A DNA stretch of 20,522 nt, taken from NCBI GenBank assembly GCA_007116755.1, contig SKHU01000250.1:1-20522 (forward strand). The letters are read 5' to 3'. Below, in pieces: positions 1-7,143 of the stretch; the first letter of the stretch is position 1, and every line of letters begins with the position of its first letter. Origin of the DNA: Alphaproteobacteria bacterium. GTDB taxonomy: Bacteria; Pseudomonadota; Alphaproteobacteria; Micavibrionales; CSBR16-224. Both the position numbers and the translations under genes were made by a program. The notes beneath the pieces were generated by a model. The model did no database searches and was not told where the DNA came from. It was given only the letters and a program-made list of their open reading frames with translations.

Positions 1-1
1 C

Positions 2-73
2 AAACGTCTGGAAGAGGAACACAAGCTAAAAAATACCGTGGAAGGTCCCGCCCAGTCCATTGAACCGGATTAA
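2..73 (+). CDS. C-terminal end of an unidentified protein (partial)
   Basis: The second reading frame is open from the window edge to TAA at 71-73, followed directly by a second stop triplet TAG. The 23 visible residues (KRLEEEHKLKN... ending SIEPD) are charged and look like a flexible or helical C-terminal tail. The product cannot be recognised from so little. The gene lies on the same strand and about 110 bp upstream of the IcmT/TraK-like gene, so it may belong to the same locus, but a promoter-like element sits between them. Reading as coding is inferred from the open frame and codon character only. Confidence 0.5.
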   Translation, partial: KRLEEEHKLKNTVEGPAQSIEPD

Positions 74-124
74 TAGCCTCTTCACATCTGCGCAGAAAAA
101 AGTATAAAATATTTAACTCTTGCC

Positions 125-133
125 TGATATAAT
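125..133 (+). promoter_or_regulatory. Extended -10 promoter for the IcmT/TraK-like gene
   Basis: TGATATAAT is a perfect TATAAT hexamer preceded by the TGN element of extended -10 promoters. No good -35 hexamer stands at the usual distance, which is tolerated for extended -10 promoters. Transcription would begin near 140, giving a leader of about 45 nt before the ATG at 185. Inferred from sequence only. Confidence 0.45.
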
Positions 134-184
134 GGTAAGTAGCCTATTCCGGCTTAAAGTGATTTTAAGAAAGAAAATAAGAAA

Positions 185-478
185 ATGGCTTCACAGGACG
201 AAGTAATTATCCAGACTTGGCATTGGCGCAACACCCAGAAAGCGCCGCGTTTCTGGCGGGTTGACGCACGGGCGGGAGCGATTGTTCTTCTGGTTGTCCT
301 GTTCCCGCGAAAATCAACTGTAACACTTTTCTTTCTCAGCCTTCTTCTGTTCTGGGTTTTAGAACGGAAAGGGCTAAGTTTCAGTGCTGCGTTACGGGCC
401 TTCCGTGTCTGGATCATCGGGCCGAAACGCCCCGCCTATTTCTGGACCGACCGCCGTAAATTGATGGATATCGAATAA
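185..478 (+). CDS. IcmT/TraK-like type IVB secretion/conjugation protein
   Basis: This is a 97-residue protein whose pattern matches my memory of the IcmT (Dot/Icm) and TraK (IncI plasmid R64) family. It has an N-terminal WRNTQKAPRFWRVDARA segment, a hydrophobic hairpin of about 35 residues (residues 32-66, probably inner-membrane), then LERKGLSF, and a C-terminal segment with the aromatic-basic GPKRPAYFW. Family members are usually about 85-95 residues, so the length fits. In known systems IcmT is a small membrane component needed for type IVB secretion or conjugation; its exact mechanism is poorly defined. The ATG at 185 follows an A/G-rich stretch (AAGAAAG) that can serve as a weak ribosome binding site. 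No other dot/icm gene is visible to the right; partners would have to lie left of the window. Identification is by motif recall, not by search. Confidence 0.7.
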   Translation: MASQDEVIIQTWHWRNTQKAPRFWRVDARAGAIVLLVVLFPRKSTVTLFFLSLLLFWVLERKGLSFSAALRAFRVWIIGPKRPAYFWTDRRKLMDIE

Positions 479-481
479 ATC

Positions 482-505
482 TGCGGACTATTCCCCCGCA
501 TAGCA
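482..505 (+). terminator. Possible weak hairpin between convergent genes
   Basis: TGCGG at 482-486 pairs with CCGCA at 496-500 around a 9-nt loop, just after the stop of the IcmT/TraK-like gene and before the convergent TPR gene end. There is a short T-rich stretch downstream (CTTTTG), but it does not follow the stem directly. With only 5 bp of stem this may be chance. Confidence 0.25.
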
Positions 506-528
506 TCTTTTGAATATATTGGAATTTA

Positions 529-2307
529 TCAGCGTTGCAGCATCGCTTCGCGCTCGACCGTAATGGTTTTCGGCTCGGCGGGCGGCTTTTCGTAATCGGG
601 CAGGCCGAAATTTATTTTATAGCGCAACCGTTTTTTCTCATCGCCGTCTTCGGACAGGCCATAGGCGCGCTCCCACTGAAAACGCGCCTCCACACGCCGC
701 CCGACACGCCAATAGGCATCACCAAGATGGTCGTTGATCGTCGGATCATAGGGCACACGCTCGACCGAATATTCCAGCCACTGCACAGCTTCGTCATATT
801 CGCCTTTTTTATACAGCGCCCAGCCGTAACTGTCGGTGATATAGCCGTCATTCGGGCGCAACATCACGGCTTTTTTGATCATTTCCATCGCCCGTTCCAT
901 ATGAATACCCTGATCAATCCAGCTATAGCCGAGATAATTCAAAATCAGCGGATGGTCGGGGTTGAGCTCCAGCGCCTTAAGCAGGTCTTTCTCGGCCATA
1001 TCCCAGTTTTTCAGCCTTTCCTGAGACATACCGCGCGCATAGATGATAAACCAGTGCTCTGCACCTACATCGCCGATACGGCGCAAAGCGCGGTTATAAG
1101 CCTGCACGGCCTGGGCATATTCTTCATGCCGCCGGTACAGGTCGCCAAGATAGATCAGGGCATCGGCATATTCGTTTTCCTCTTCCGCCGCTTTCGACAA
1201 AATCGCCACAGCTTCTTCCTTACGTCCGCTGGCCTCCAGCGTTTCCACAGCTTTCAGCCGCGCAAAACGCATCATGCCGGAGATATCATCAACGCTGCTG
1301 TAATGGGCAAATGCCGCGTCGTAATTGCTGTGCGTCATCGCGATATCGCCCAGCATGACCGCAACAAAAGGCGAAGAAGGTGTCAGAATTTCTGCAAGAC
1401 GCGTATAGATCAGCGCGCTGTCATAGGCCTGACGGTCATAAAGCAGGCTGGACAGTTCAAACAGCATCAACGACACCGCATCAAGCGGGTTTTCCGCGGC
1501 TCTGCCGATCATATCGGCCATATGCGACAGAGATAAAATTCTGTAAGGGTTGCGCTGACTGTCAACCTGGTTGTAGATCAGCGCGGCTTTTTCAGGCATG
1601 TTGTTACGCTCGTAATATCCGGCGATGCCCAGCGCCACATGTACGGTAAATTCGCCGCCGGCCAAAACTTCACTGTAATAGCTTTCGGCCTTTTCGCTGT
1701 TTTGCGCATATTCGGCAATCAGTCCGGCATGCTGAAGATAAACCGGATCGCGGTTGAATACACCGATATGCTCCTCCAGACGAGCCAGAGCAATATCCGG
1801 ATTGCCCATCATCACCAGCAGCCATGCCTGAAAAAGAGGTTTGGCGTAATCGTTAAAACCGCTGCCGACAAGATTTTCCGTCAGCGCCCATGCATCTTCA
1901 AGACGGTTTTCCGCCATAGCCAGCGCAACCAAATGCACCGTTGCCAGCTCTGCCCCATCATCTTTTTTTATGAGCTGGACAGCCAGCTGTGTCGCACGCT
2001 CGATATCCCCGTCACCAAGCGCCAGCAAAAAAGTGCGGTGCAGCAAATTTTTATTCTGCTCGTCCAGTTGCAGAACCGCATGCATGTAATGGCTGGCGGC
2101 CGTCCAGTCGCTTTGATGCTGGGCAAACCGTCCGGCCAGATATGCGCCGGTCAGTGTTGCGGGCGCATCATCAAGATAGGAAGGCTGCGCGGCATATCCG
2201 CCCTGTAACGCGCTGCGCTGCGTATCCTGATGCACACAGGCGGACACAAAGAAAAGCGCTGCTATAAGAGCGAATAAAGACGGTTTCTGAAGAATTTGCG
2301 ACATCAT
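529..2307 (-). CDS. TPR-repeat outer-membrane lipoprotein
   Basis: From the start at 2307 the product is 592 residues. An N-terminal lipoprotein signal (hydrophobic run SLFALIAALFF, then lipobox VSAC) indicates lipidation at that Cys and export. The rest is helical repeats; the second half carries clear tetratricopeptide repeats, e.g. the segments around YAQAVQAYNRALRR, AEKDLLKALELNPDHPLILNYLGYSW and YDEAVQWLEYSVERVPYDPTINDHLGDAYW. Such proteins are common alphaproteobacterial scaffolds for envelope assembly; the partner is unknown. An in-frame ATG farther upstream (2406) would put 33 residues before the signal peptide, so the ATG at 2307 (or 2304) is preferred; AGGGAG lies 13 nt upstream. 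It converges with the IcmT/TraK-like gene and diverges from the EEP gene. No TPR-based function can be assigned. Confidence 0.85.
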   Translation of the reverse strand: MMSQILQKPSLFALIAALFFVSACVHQDTQRSALQGGYAAQPSYLDDAPATLTGAYLAGRFAQHQSDWTAASHYMHAVLQLDEQNKNLLHRTFLLALGDGDIERATQLAVQLIKKDDGAELATVHLVALAMAENRLEDAWALTENLVGSGFNDYAKPLFQAWLLVMMGNPDIALARLEEHIGVFNRDPVYLQHAGLIAEYAQNSEKAESYYSEVLAGGEFTVHVALGIAGYYERNNMPEKAALIYNQVDSQRNPYRILSLSHMADMIGRAAENPLDAVSLMLFELSSLLYDRQAYDSALIYTRLAEILTPSSPFVAVMLGDIAMTHSNYDAAFAHYSSVDDISGMMRFARLKAVETLEASGRKEEAVAILSKAAEEENEYADALIYLGDLYRRHEEYAQAVQAYNRALRRIGDVGAEHWFIIYARGMSQERLKNWDMAEKDLLKALELNPDHPLILNYLGYSWIDQGIHMERAMEMIKKAVMLRPNDGYITDSYGWALYKKGEYDEAVQWLEYSVERVPYDPTINDHLGDAYWRVGRRVEARFQWERAYGLSEDGDEKKRLRYKINFGLPDYEKPPAEPKTITVEREAMLQR

Positions 2308-2330
2308 ATTTTTTTTAGAACTCCCTGAAA

Positions 2331-2350
2331 AACCGTGAAAATCCACGGTT
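2331..2350 (-). promoter_or_regulatory. Hairpin in the 5' leader of the TPR lipoprotein gene
   Basis: A perfect 7-bp inverted repeat (AACCGTG at 2331-2337, CACGGTT at 2344-2350) encloses a 6-nt loop. On the minus strand it lies just downstream of a TATAAT-like -10 (2359-2364) and just upstream of the AGGGAG ribosome binding site, and its second arm runs into TTTTTC. It could stabilise the mRNA end, mask translation or attenuate transcription. The role is inferred. Confidence 0.4.
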
Positions 2351-2358
2351 CCCCCCTG

Positions 2359-2364
2359 ATTATA
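2359..2364 (-). promoter_or_regulatory. -10 element for the TPR lipoprotein gene
   Basis: TATAAT on the minus strand, about 52 nt before the chosen ATG at 2307. The -35 region is poor, with no good match to TTGACA at 16-18 nt. Transcription would begin near 2352, at the edge of the leader hairpin. Confidence 0.4.
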
Positions 2365-2481
2365 TGATCTCAGAAAAACGTTAAGAAAAGTAAAACGATA
2401 CGGCAAAAAAACTGGCTTCTTTGCTTTTCAGCGACTAAAATCGGCCAAATGGACAAAAAACCTTAAAAAACATCAAAAAAC

Positions 2482-3474
2482 ATGCGTTTTGTGCAGAATT
2501 TCATCGTGTTTTTTTTCAGCGCCGGCGCATTTCTGCTGCTGTTTCTGACCCTGATTCCCTTTCTGCCTTCCGTCCTCTGGCCGCTTGAATTGCTGTCGCA
2601 TTTTCAAACCCAGTATTTTTTGGCCGCCGCCGTTGCGGTCTTGTCCGCCGTAATCCTGCGCCGGACTCTCCCCGAGCTGTATTTTAGCAAACAGCTCCTG
2701 CGTCTGCCTTTTCTTGTACCGCTGCTGCTTGCACTGTCCGTATCTTTCTTCTCGATCGCTCCCTATCTTCCCATCCGTATGGGCGAAACCGTAAAGGGCG
2801 GAGAAACGCTGACCGTTCTGCAAAGCAACGTGTATAAATATAATACGGATTACGCGGCATTGCTGGCGCATATTGAAACTTATAATCCCGACATTATCGC
2901 CGTATCGGAAGCCACGCCGGGCTGGCGCGATGCCTTGCTGCCGTTGAAAGAAAAAGACTGGCCGCATATGATCGACCGCGCCGCCGCCGGCAGCCACGGC
3001 ATGGTCGTATTGTCGCGGTATCCGTTCATTGAAAAAGAGGTTCTTTATCCGTCAACGAAAACCCACCCCGTCATATTTTTCCGCATCCGGGCGCAGGAAC
3101 GTGATATTTTGCTGGCTTCGCTGCACCCGCTTTCACCGATGACGGCGAGGCGTTACCACAGCAGAGATGAAGACCTTGCCGCGACCGCCGCCTATCTGAA
3201 CGCACAGGACAAAGAAAGTCTTTCTATCATTGTCACCGGCGATCTGAACACAACGATGTTTTCGCCATCCTATAAACAATTCATCCGTGAAACCGGACTG
3301 ACCAATACGCGCAGAGGACGCGGATTATACGGAAGCTGGCCGGTTTTTCTGCCTGCTCCTGCCCGTATCGCTATTGACCATACACTTTATAAGGGGGAAC
3401 TGGAATCCGTCCGTTTCACAACCCTGCCTTCTATCAACAGCGATCATCTGTCCACACTGGCTGTTTTCAGATAA
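2482..3474 (+). CDS. Membrane-anchored endonuclease/exonuclease/phosphatase (EEP) family protein
   Basis: 330 residues. Three hydrophobic segments (about 6-28, 44-60, 74-94) anchor the N-terminus in the inner membrane; the C-terminal domain from about residue 108 has the EEP fold motifs in order: LQSNVY (metal-binding Asn116), VSEAT (Glu143), SLHP (His214), TGDLNT (Asp253, Asn255), AIDH (Asp298, His299) and NSDH (Asp320, His321). All expected catalytic positions are present, so it is likely an active Mg-dependent phosphodiesterase or phosphatase. Domain architecture resembles the YafD type of membrane EEP proteins. Substrate (nucleic acid, lipid or phosphoprotein) cannot be told. The topology would place the catalytic domain in the periplasm if all three segments span. 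No clear Shine-Dalgarno sequence precedes the ATG. It converges with maeB over a 30-bp gap. Confidence 0.85.
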   Translation: MRFVQNFIVFFFSAGAFLLLFLTLIPFLPSVLWPLELLSHFQTQYFLAAAVAVLSAVILRRTLPELYFSKQLLRLPFLVPLLLALSVSFFSIAPYLPIRMGETVKGGETLTVLQSNVYKYNTDYAALLAHIETYNPDIIAVSEATPGWRDALLPLKEKDWPHMIDRAAAGSHGMVVLSRYPFIEKEVLYPSTKTHPVIFFRIRAQERDILLASLHPLSPMTARRYHSRDEDLAATAAYLNAQDKESLSIIVTGDLNTTMFSPSYKQFIRETGLTNTRRGRGLYGSWPVFLPAPARIAIDHTLYKGELESVRFTTLPSINSDHLSTLAVFR

Positions 3475-3504
3475 CGCCAAAACTGTTTAGAGCTTTTACA
3501 GCCC

Positions 3505-5856
3505 TTAGACGGCCTGTTTCCTGTCCTGTGCGGATTTCCCGTGCGTTTTTTCCCGCACCTGCTCGGCTGCCGCGTCTTTTTCGCATTCCTGCTGTGCACC
3601 GACTGTTGCAACCGCCGTTGCATTGACAATGCCGCGCGCCGTCACGGAAGGTGTCAGAATATGCGCCGGTTTCTTTGTACCAAGCAAAAGCGGCCCGATC
3701 ACCACTGCGTCACCGAGAACTTTGAGCATATTGAAAGAAATATTGGCCGAATCGATATTCGGCATCACCAGAAGATTGGCGCTTTCCTTGAGATCGCAAT
3801 CGGGGAAAATCAAATCGCGTATCCGATCGGACAGCGCCGTATCCGCCGCCATTTCCCCATCCACCTGAAAATCGGGACCGCGTTCGCGGATCAACCGTGC
3901 CGCATCACGCATTTTCTGTGCCGCCGGATGTTTGTGACTGCCGAAATTTGAATGCGACAGCAACGCCACACGCGGCGTAATACCAAAATGCCGGATCTGC
4001 TCGACAGCCAGCATTGTCATCTCACAAATTTCCTCTGCCGTCGGGTCGGGATTGACATGCGCATCACAGATAAAAAACGTGCCCGTCGGCAAAATCAAAA
4101 CATTCAGCGCCGCCGCATTCGACACACCTTCACGCAAGCCCACTGTGTGGATAATATTTTCAAAATGCATCGCATAACGCCCGATTGTCCCGCAGATCAT
4201 CGCATCGGCATCGTTCTTATGCAGCATCAACGCGCCAATCAGCGTATCACGCGTACGCAGATGCGATTTGGCAATCGCCGGCGTAATGCCGCTACGGGCA
4301 CGCAGCTTGTAATAAGTCTGCCAGTAATCCTCGTAACGCGGATCAAATTCGTTATTGATCAGTTCAAAATTTTCACCCGGTTTCAGACGCAGGCCGGCAC
4401 GGCGAATACGCTCTAAAATTACTGTTTCCCGACCGATCAGTATCGGAAAAGCCATACCGTCATCGACAATCGTCTGCGCAGCATGCAAGACGCGAAACTC
4501 CTCGCCTTCGGCAAAGACGACGCGTTTGGGGCTGTGCGAGGCCTGCGCATAAACCGGACGCATCAGTTGTCCGGATTTGAAGACGTAGCTGCCGAGTTTG
4601 TCACGATAGGCCGCAAAATCCGTAATCGGCCGTGTCGCCACGCCGCTATCCATTGCCGCTTTCGCAACCGCTATGGGCAATTCGACAATCAGCCGCGGAT
4701 CAAAAGGTTTGGGAATAATATATTCCGGCCCGAATTCCAGCGCTTCTCCGCCGTAGATATTGATGACCTCCGCACCGACTTCGGCGCGCGCCAATTCCGC
4801 CAGCGCATTGACGCAGGCGTGTTTCATCTCCTCATTGACCGTTGTCGCGCCGACATCCAGCGCGCCGCGGAAAATAAACGGAAAACACAAAACATTATTG
4901 ACCTGATTGGGATAATCGGAACGCCCCGTGGCAATCACTGCATCCGGCCATACATCCCGCGCCTCTTCCGGCATAATTTCCGGTCGCGGATTGGCCAGCG
5001 CCATAATCAGCGGCGCATCATTCATGGTTTTGACCATTGCCTTTTTCAACACATTCGGCCCCGACAACCCCAGAAAAATATCCGCACCTTTTACAGCATC
5101 GGCAAGGCTGCGCAGTTTCGTTTTCTGTGCAAACGCAGCTTTATAGGGATCCATTCCCTCTTCACGTCCCTCATAGACGACACCGGCACGATCCGTGACC
5201 CAGATATTTTCTTTCGGCAGCCCCAGACTGACCAGCATGTTCAGACAGGCGATTGCCGATGCACCCGCGCCGGAGGCCACGAGTTTGACGTCTTTGACAT
5301 CGCGCCCCGACAGATGCATCCAGTTGACAAACGCCGCGCCGACGATAATCGCCGTGCCGTGCTGATCGTCATGGAAGACGGGGATTTTCATACGCTCGCG
5401 CAGACGGCGCTCGACTTCGAAACAGGCGGGAGCCGCAATATCCTCCAGATTAATGCCGCCGAAACTCGGCTCCAGCGCCGCAATAATATCCACCAGTTTT
5501 TCAACATCGGTTTCGTCGATCTCGATATCAATTGCGTCCAGCCCCGCAAATTTCTTGAACAAAACCGCCTTACCTTCCATCACCGGCTTGGCGGCCAAAG
5601 GGCCGATATTGCCCAGCCCCAGCACAGCTGTGCCGTTTGTCACCACGGCGACAAGATTGCCGCGGATCGTATAATCCCGCGCCTTGTCGGGGTCGGCAGC
5701 GATTTCCTCGCACGGTGCGGCCACACCCGGAGAATAGGCCAGCGCCAGATCGCGCGCCGTCACCAACGCCTTTGTCGCATTGATTGTGATTTTCCCCGGC
5801 CCGTTGGGCTGCATGTGGTATTCCAGCGCACTCTGGTATAACCGGTCTTTTTCCAT
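3505..5856 (-). CDS. maeB: NADP-dependent malic enzyme with C-terminal phosphotransacetylase-like domain
   Basis: 783 residues. Oxidatively decarboxylates malate to pyruvate with reduction of NAD(P), linking the citric acid cycle to pyruvate, acetyl-CoA and gluconeogenesis in the cytoplasm. The malic domain shows LAYSPGVAAPC (catalytic Tyr41), MEGKAVLFKKFAG (Lys96), INLEDI (Glu138/Asp139 metal ligands), FHDDQHGTAI (Asp163/164), and the nucleotide-binding GAGASA at 196-201. From about residue 435 the phosphate acetyl/butyryltransferase-like domain follows (KRVVFAEGEEFRVL...), which in this family is regulatory, binding acetyl-CoA, rather than catalytic. About 30 charged residues extend the C-terminus beyond the usual end. 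AGAAAGG lies 11 nt before the ATG. Divergent from rnd. Confidence 0.95.
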   Translation of the reverse strand: MEKDRLYQSALEYHMQPNGPGKITINATKALVTARDLALAYSPGVAAPCEEIAADPDKARDYTIRGNLVAVVTNGTAVLGLGNIGPLAAKPVMEGKAVLFKKFAGLDAIDIEIDETDVEKLVDIIAALEPSFGGINLEDIAAPACFEVERRLRERMKIPVFHDDQHGTAIIVGAAFVNWMHLSGRDVKDVKLVASGAGASAIACLNMLVSLGLPKENIWVTDRAGVVYEGREEGMDPYKAAFAQKTKLRSLADAVKGADIFLGLSGPNVLKKAMVKTMNDAPLIMALANPRPEIMPEEARDVWPDAVIATGRSDYPNQVNNVLCFPFIFRGALDVGATTVNEEMKHACVNALAELARAEVGAEVINIYGGEALEFGPEYIIPKPFDPRLIVELPIAVAKAAMDSGVATRPITDFAAYRDKLGSYVFKSGQLMRPVYAQASHSPKRVVFAEGEEFRVLHAAQTIVDDGMAFPILIGRETVILERIRRAGLRLKPGENFELINNEFDPRYEDYWQTYYKLRARSGITPAIAKSHLRTRDTLIGALMLHKNDADAMICGTIGRYAMHFENIIHTVGLREGVSNAAALNVLILPTGTFFICDAHVNPDPTAEEICEMTMLAVEQIRHFGITPRVALLSHSNFGSHKHPAAQKMRDAARLIRERGPDFQVDGEMAADTALSDRIRDLIFPDCDLKESANLLVMPNIDSANISFNMLKVLGDAVVIGPLLLGTKKPAHILTPSVTARGIVNATAVATVGAQQECEKDAAAEQVREKTHGKSAQDRKQAV

Positions 5857-5986
5857 TGCTGAAACTGCCTTTCTGTCGCGTCATATCCAATCTATTTCGT
5901 CTATGATAATCTAGCATGGCGTGATATAAGACAAAATATAAATCAACGGCTTTTTGCCGGAACAGAGACGAAAACAACAAAAAAGC
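5857..5986. promoter_or_regulatory. Divergent promoter region between maeB and rnd
   Basis: This 130-bp A/T-rich gap separates the two divergent starts and must hold both promoters. A TGATATAAG extended -10-like sequence occurs at 5921-5929 in the rnd direction; the maeB-side hexamers are weaker. No clear operator or hairpin was seen. Confidence 0.3.
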
Positions 5987-7141
5987 ATGTCAAAAATCAT
6001 TACCCGACAGACCGAGCTGGAAAAATTCTGTGCCGGCCTGAAAAAAGAGTCTTTCATTACCGTGGATACGGAATTTATCCGCGACAGCAGCTACTGGTCA
6101 AAACTGTGTCTGATTCAGGTCGCGGCAGGCAGCCGGGAAAACGCTGTTGCCGCGATTGATCCGCTCTCCGGCAACATCGACCTTGCACCGTTTTACGATC
6201 TGCTGCTGGATAAAAAAATACTGAAAGTCATGCACGGCTCACGGCAGGATATCGAGATTTTTTATCATGACACCGGAAAAATGCCGCAATCGGTTTTTGA
6301 CACGCAGATTGCCGGCATGGTCTGCGGATTCGGCGACCAGATCGGCTATGAGAAACTCGTTAAAACAATTCTGGGCAAAGATATTGACAAAAGCTCCCGC
6401 TTTACCGATTGGAGCAAAAGACCGCTGAACGACCGTCAACTGGATTACGCGCTGTCCGATGTGACGTTTTTACGCGATATCTACAAAAAAATAGCCGCGA
6501 TGATCGAAAAAAGCGGCCGTGATGCATGGATTGAGGAAGAGGTTTCCGTCCTGCTCTCTCCGCGAACATACGACATGGATCCGAAAAACGCATGGAAACG
6601 CCTGAAAATCCGCACGCATAAAAAAGATGTCATTGCGCGCCTGCAGGTGCTGGCCGCATGGCGCGAAGAAATCGCACAAAAGCAGAACCGGCCGCGCAAC
6701 CGTATTCTGCGGGATGATGTTCTGCAGAATCTTGCCTTGCACAAGATTGAAACCCGCGAGGATTTTGACAAAACCCGCCGTTTCCCCAGAGATTTGCCGG
6801 AAAAAGCTCTGATGAATCTGCTGGAGAGGCTGAAAAAAGCAAAAACGCCTGCAGAAATGCCGGAAAAGCAAAAACAGCGCGGCCTGACTGAACAGGCGGC
6901 GGCGATTATCGAATTGCTGCGCGTTTTACTGAAATATGTCTGCGAGGAAGAAAATATCGCGCCAAAACTGCTGGCCAGCGCACAGGATTTAGAGGACATC
7001 GCACTAAGCGACAAGGCGGATGTCCCCGCCCTCAAAGGCTGGCGCTATGATGTTTTCGGCAAAAAAGCTCTGGCGCTCAAGCACGGCGAATATGCCGTCG
7101 CCATCAAGGGCGGAAAAATCAAATTTTTCCCGCTACCCTGA
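5987..7141 (+). CDS. rnd: Ribonuclease D
   Basis: 384 residues. A 3'-5' exoribonuclease that trims tRNA precursors and other stable RNAs. The DEDDy exonuclease domain shows Exo I (VDTEF, Asp27/Glu29), Exo II (GSRQDIE, Asp88) and Exo III (YALSD, Tyr154/Asp158), giving the full set of metal ligands and the catalytic Tyr. An HRDC-like helical domain follows at about 208-290 (LQVLAAWREEIAQKQNRPRNRIL), then a variable C-terminal helical region. Length matches E. coli RNase D (about 375). The ATG at 5987 is preferred over an in-frame TTG at 5954, because the latter adds an unconserved basic leader. The stop is only 2 bp from the stop of the convergent downstream gene, leaving no room for a separate terminator. 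Confidence 0.93.
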   Translation: MSKIITRQTELEKFCAGLKKESFITVDTEFIRDSSYWSKLCLIQVAAGSRENAVAAIDPLSGNIDLAPFYDLLLDKKILKVMHGSRQDIEIFYHDTGKMPQSVFDTQIAGMVCGFGDQIGYEKLVKTILGKDIDKSSRFTDWSKRPLNDRQLDYALSDVTFLRDIYKKIAAMIEKSGRDAWIEEEVSVLLSPRTYDMDPKNAWKRLKIRTHKKDVIARLQVLAAWREEIAQKQNRPRNRILRDDVLQNLALHKIETREDFDKTRRFPRDLPEKALMNLLERLKKAKTPAEMPEKQKQRGLTEQAAAIIELLRVLLKYVCEEENIAPKLLASAQDLEDIALSDKADVPALKGWRYDVFGKKALALKHGEYAVAIKGGKIKFFPLP

Positions 7142-7143
7142 CC

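Noticed and set aside
535..1536. A 333-codon open frame on the plus strand
   Set aside because: It lies antisense to the TPR lipoprotein gene, has His/Arg/Gln-rich composition typical of a shadow frame, no ribosome binding site and no recognisable domain.
4483..5841. A 452-codon open frame on the plus strand
   Set aside because: It is antisense to maeB, whose catalytic motifs are unambiguous; the composition (Arg/His/Phe-rich) is that of a shadow frame.
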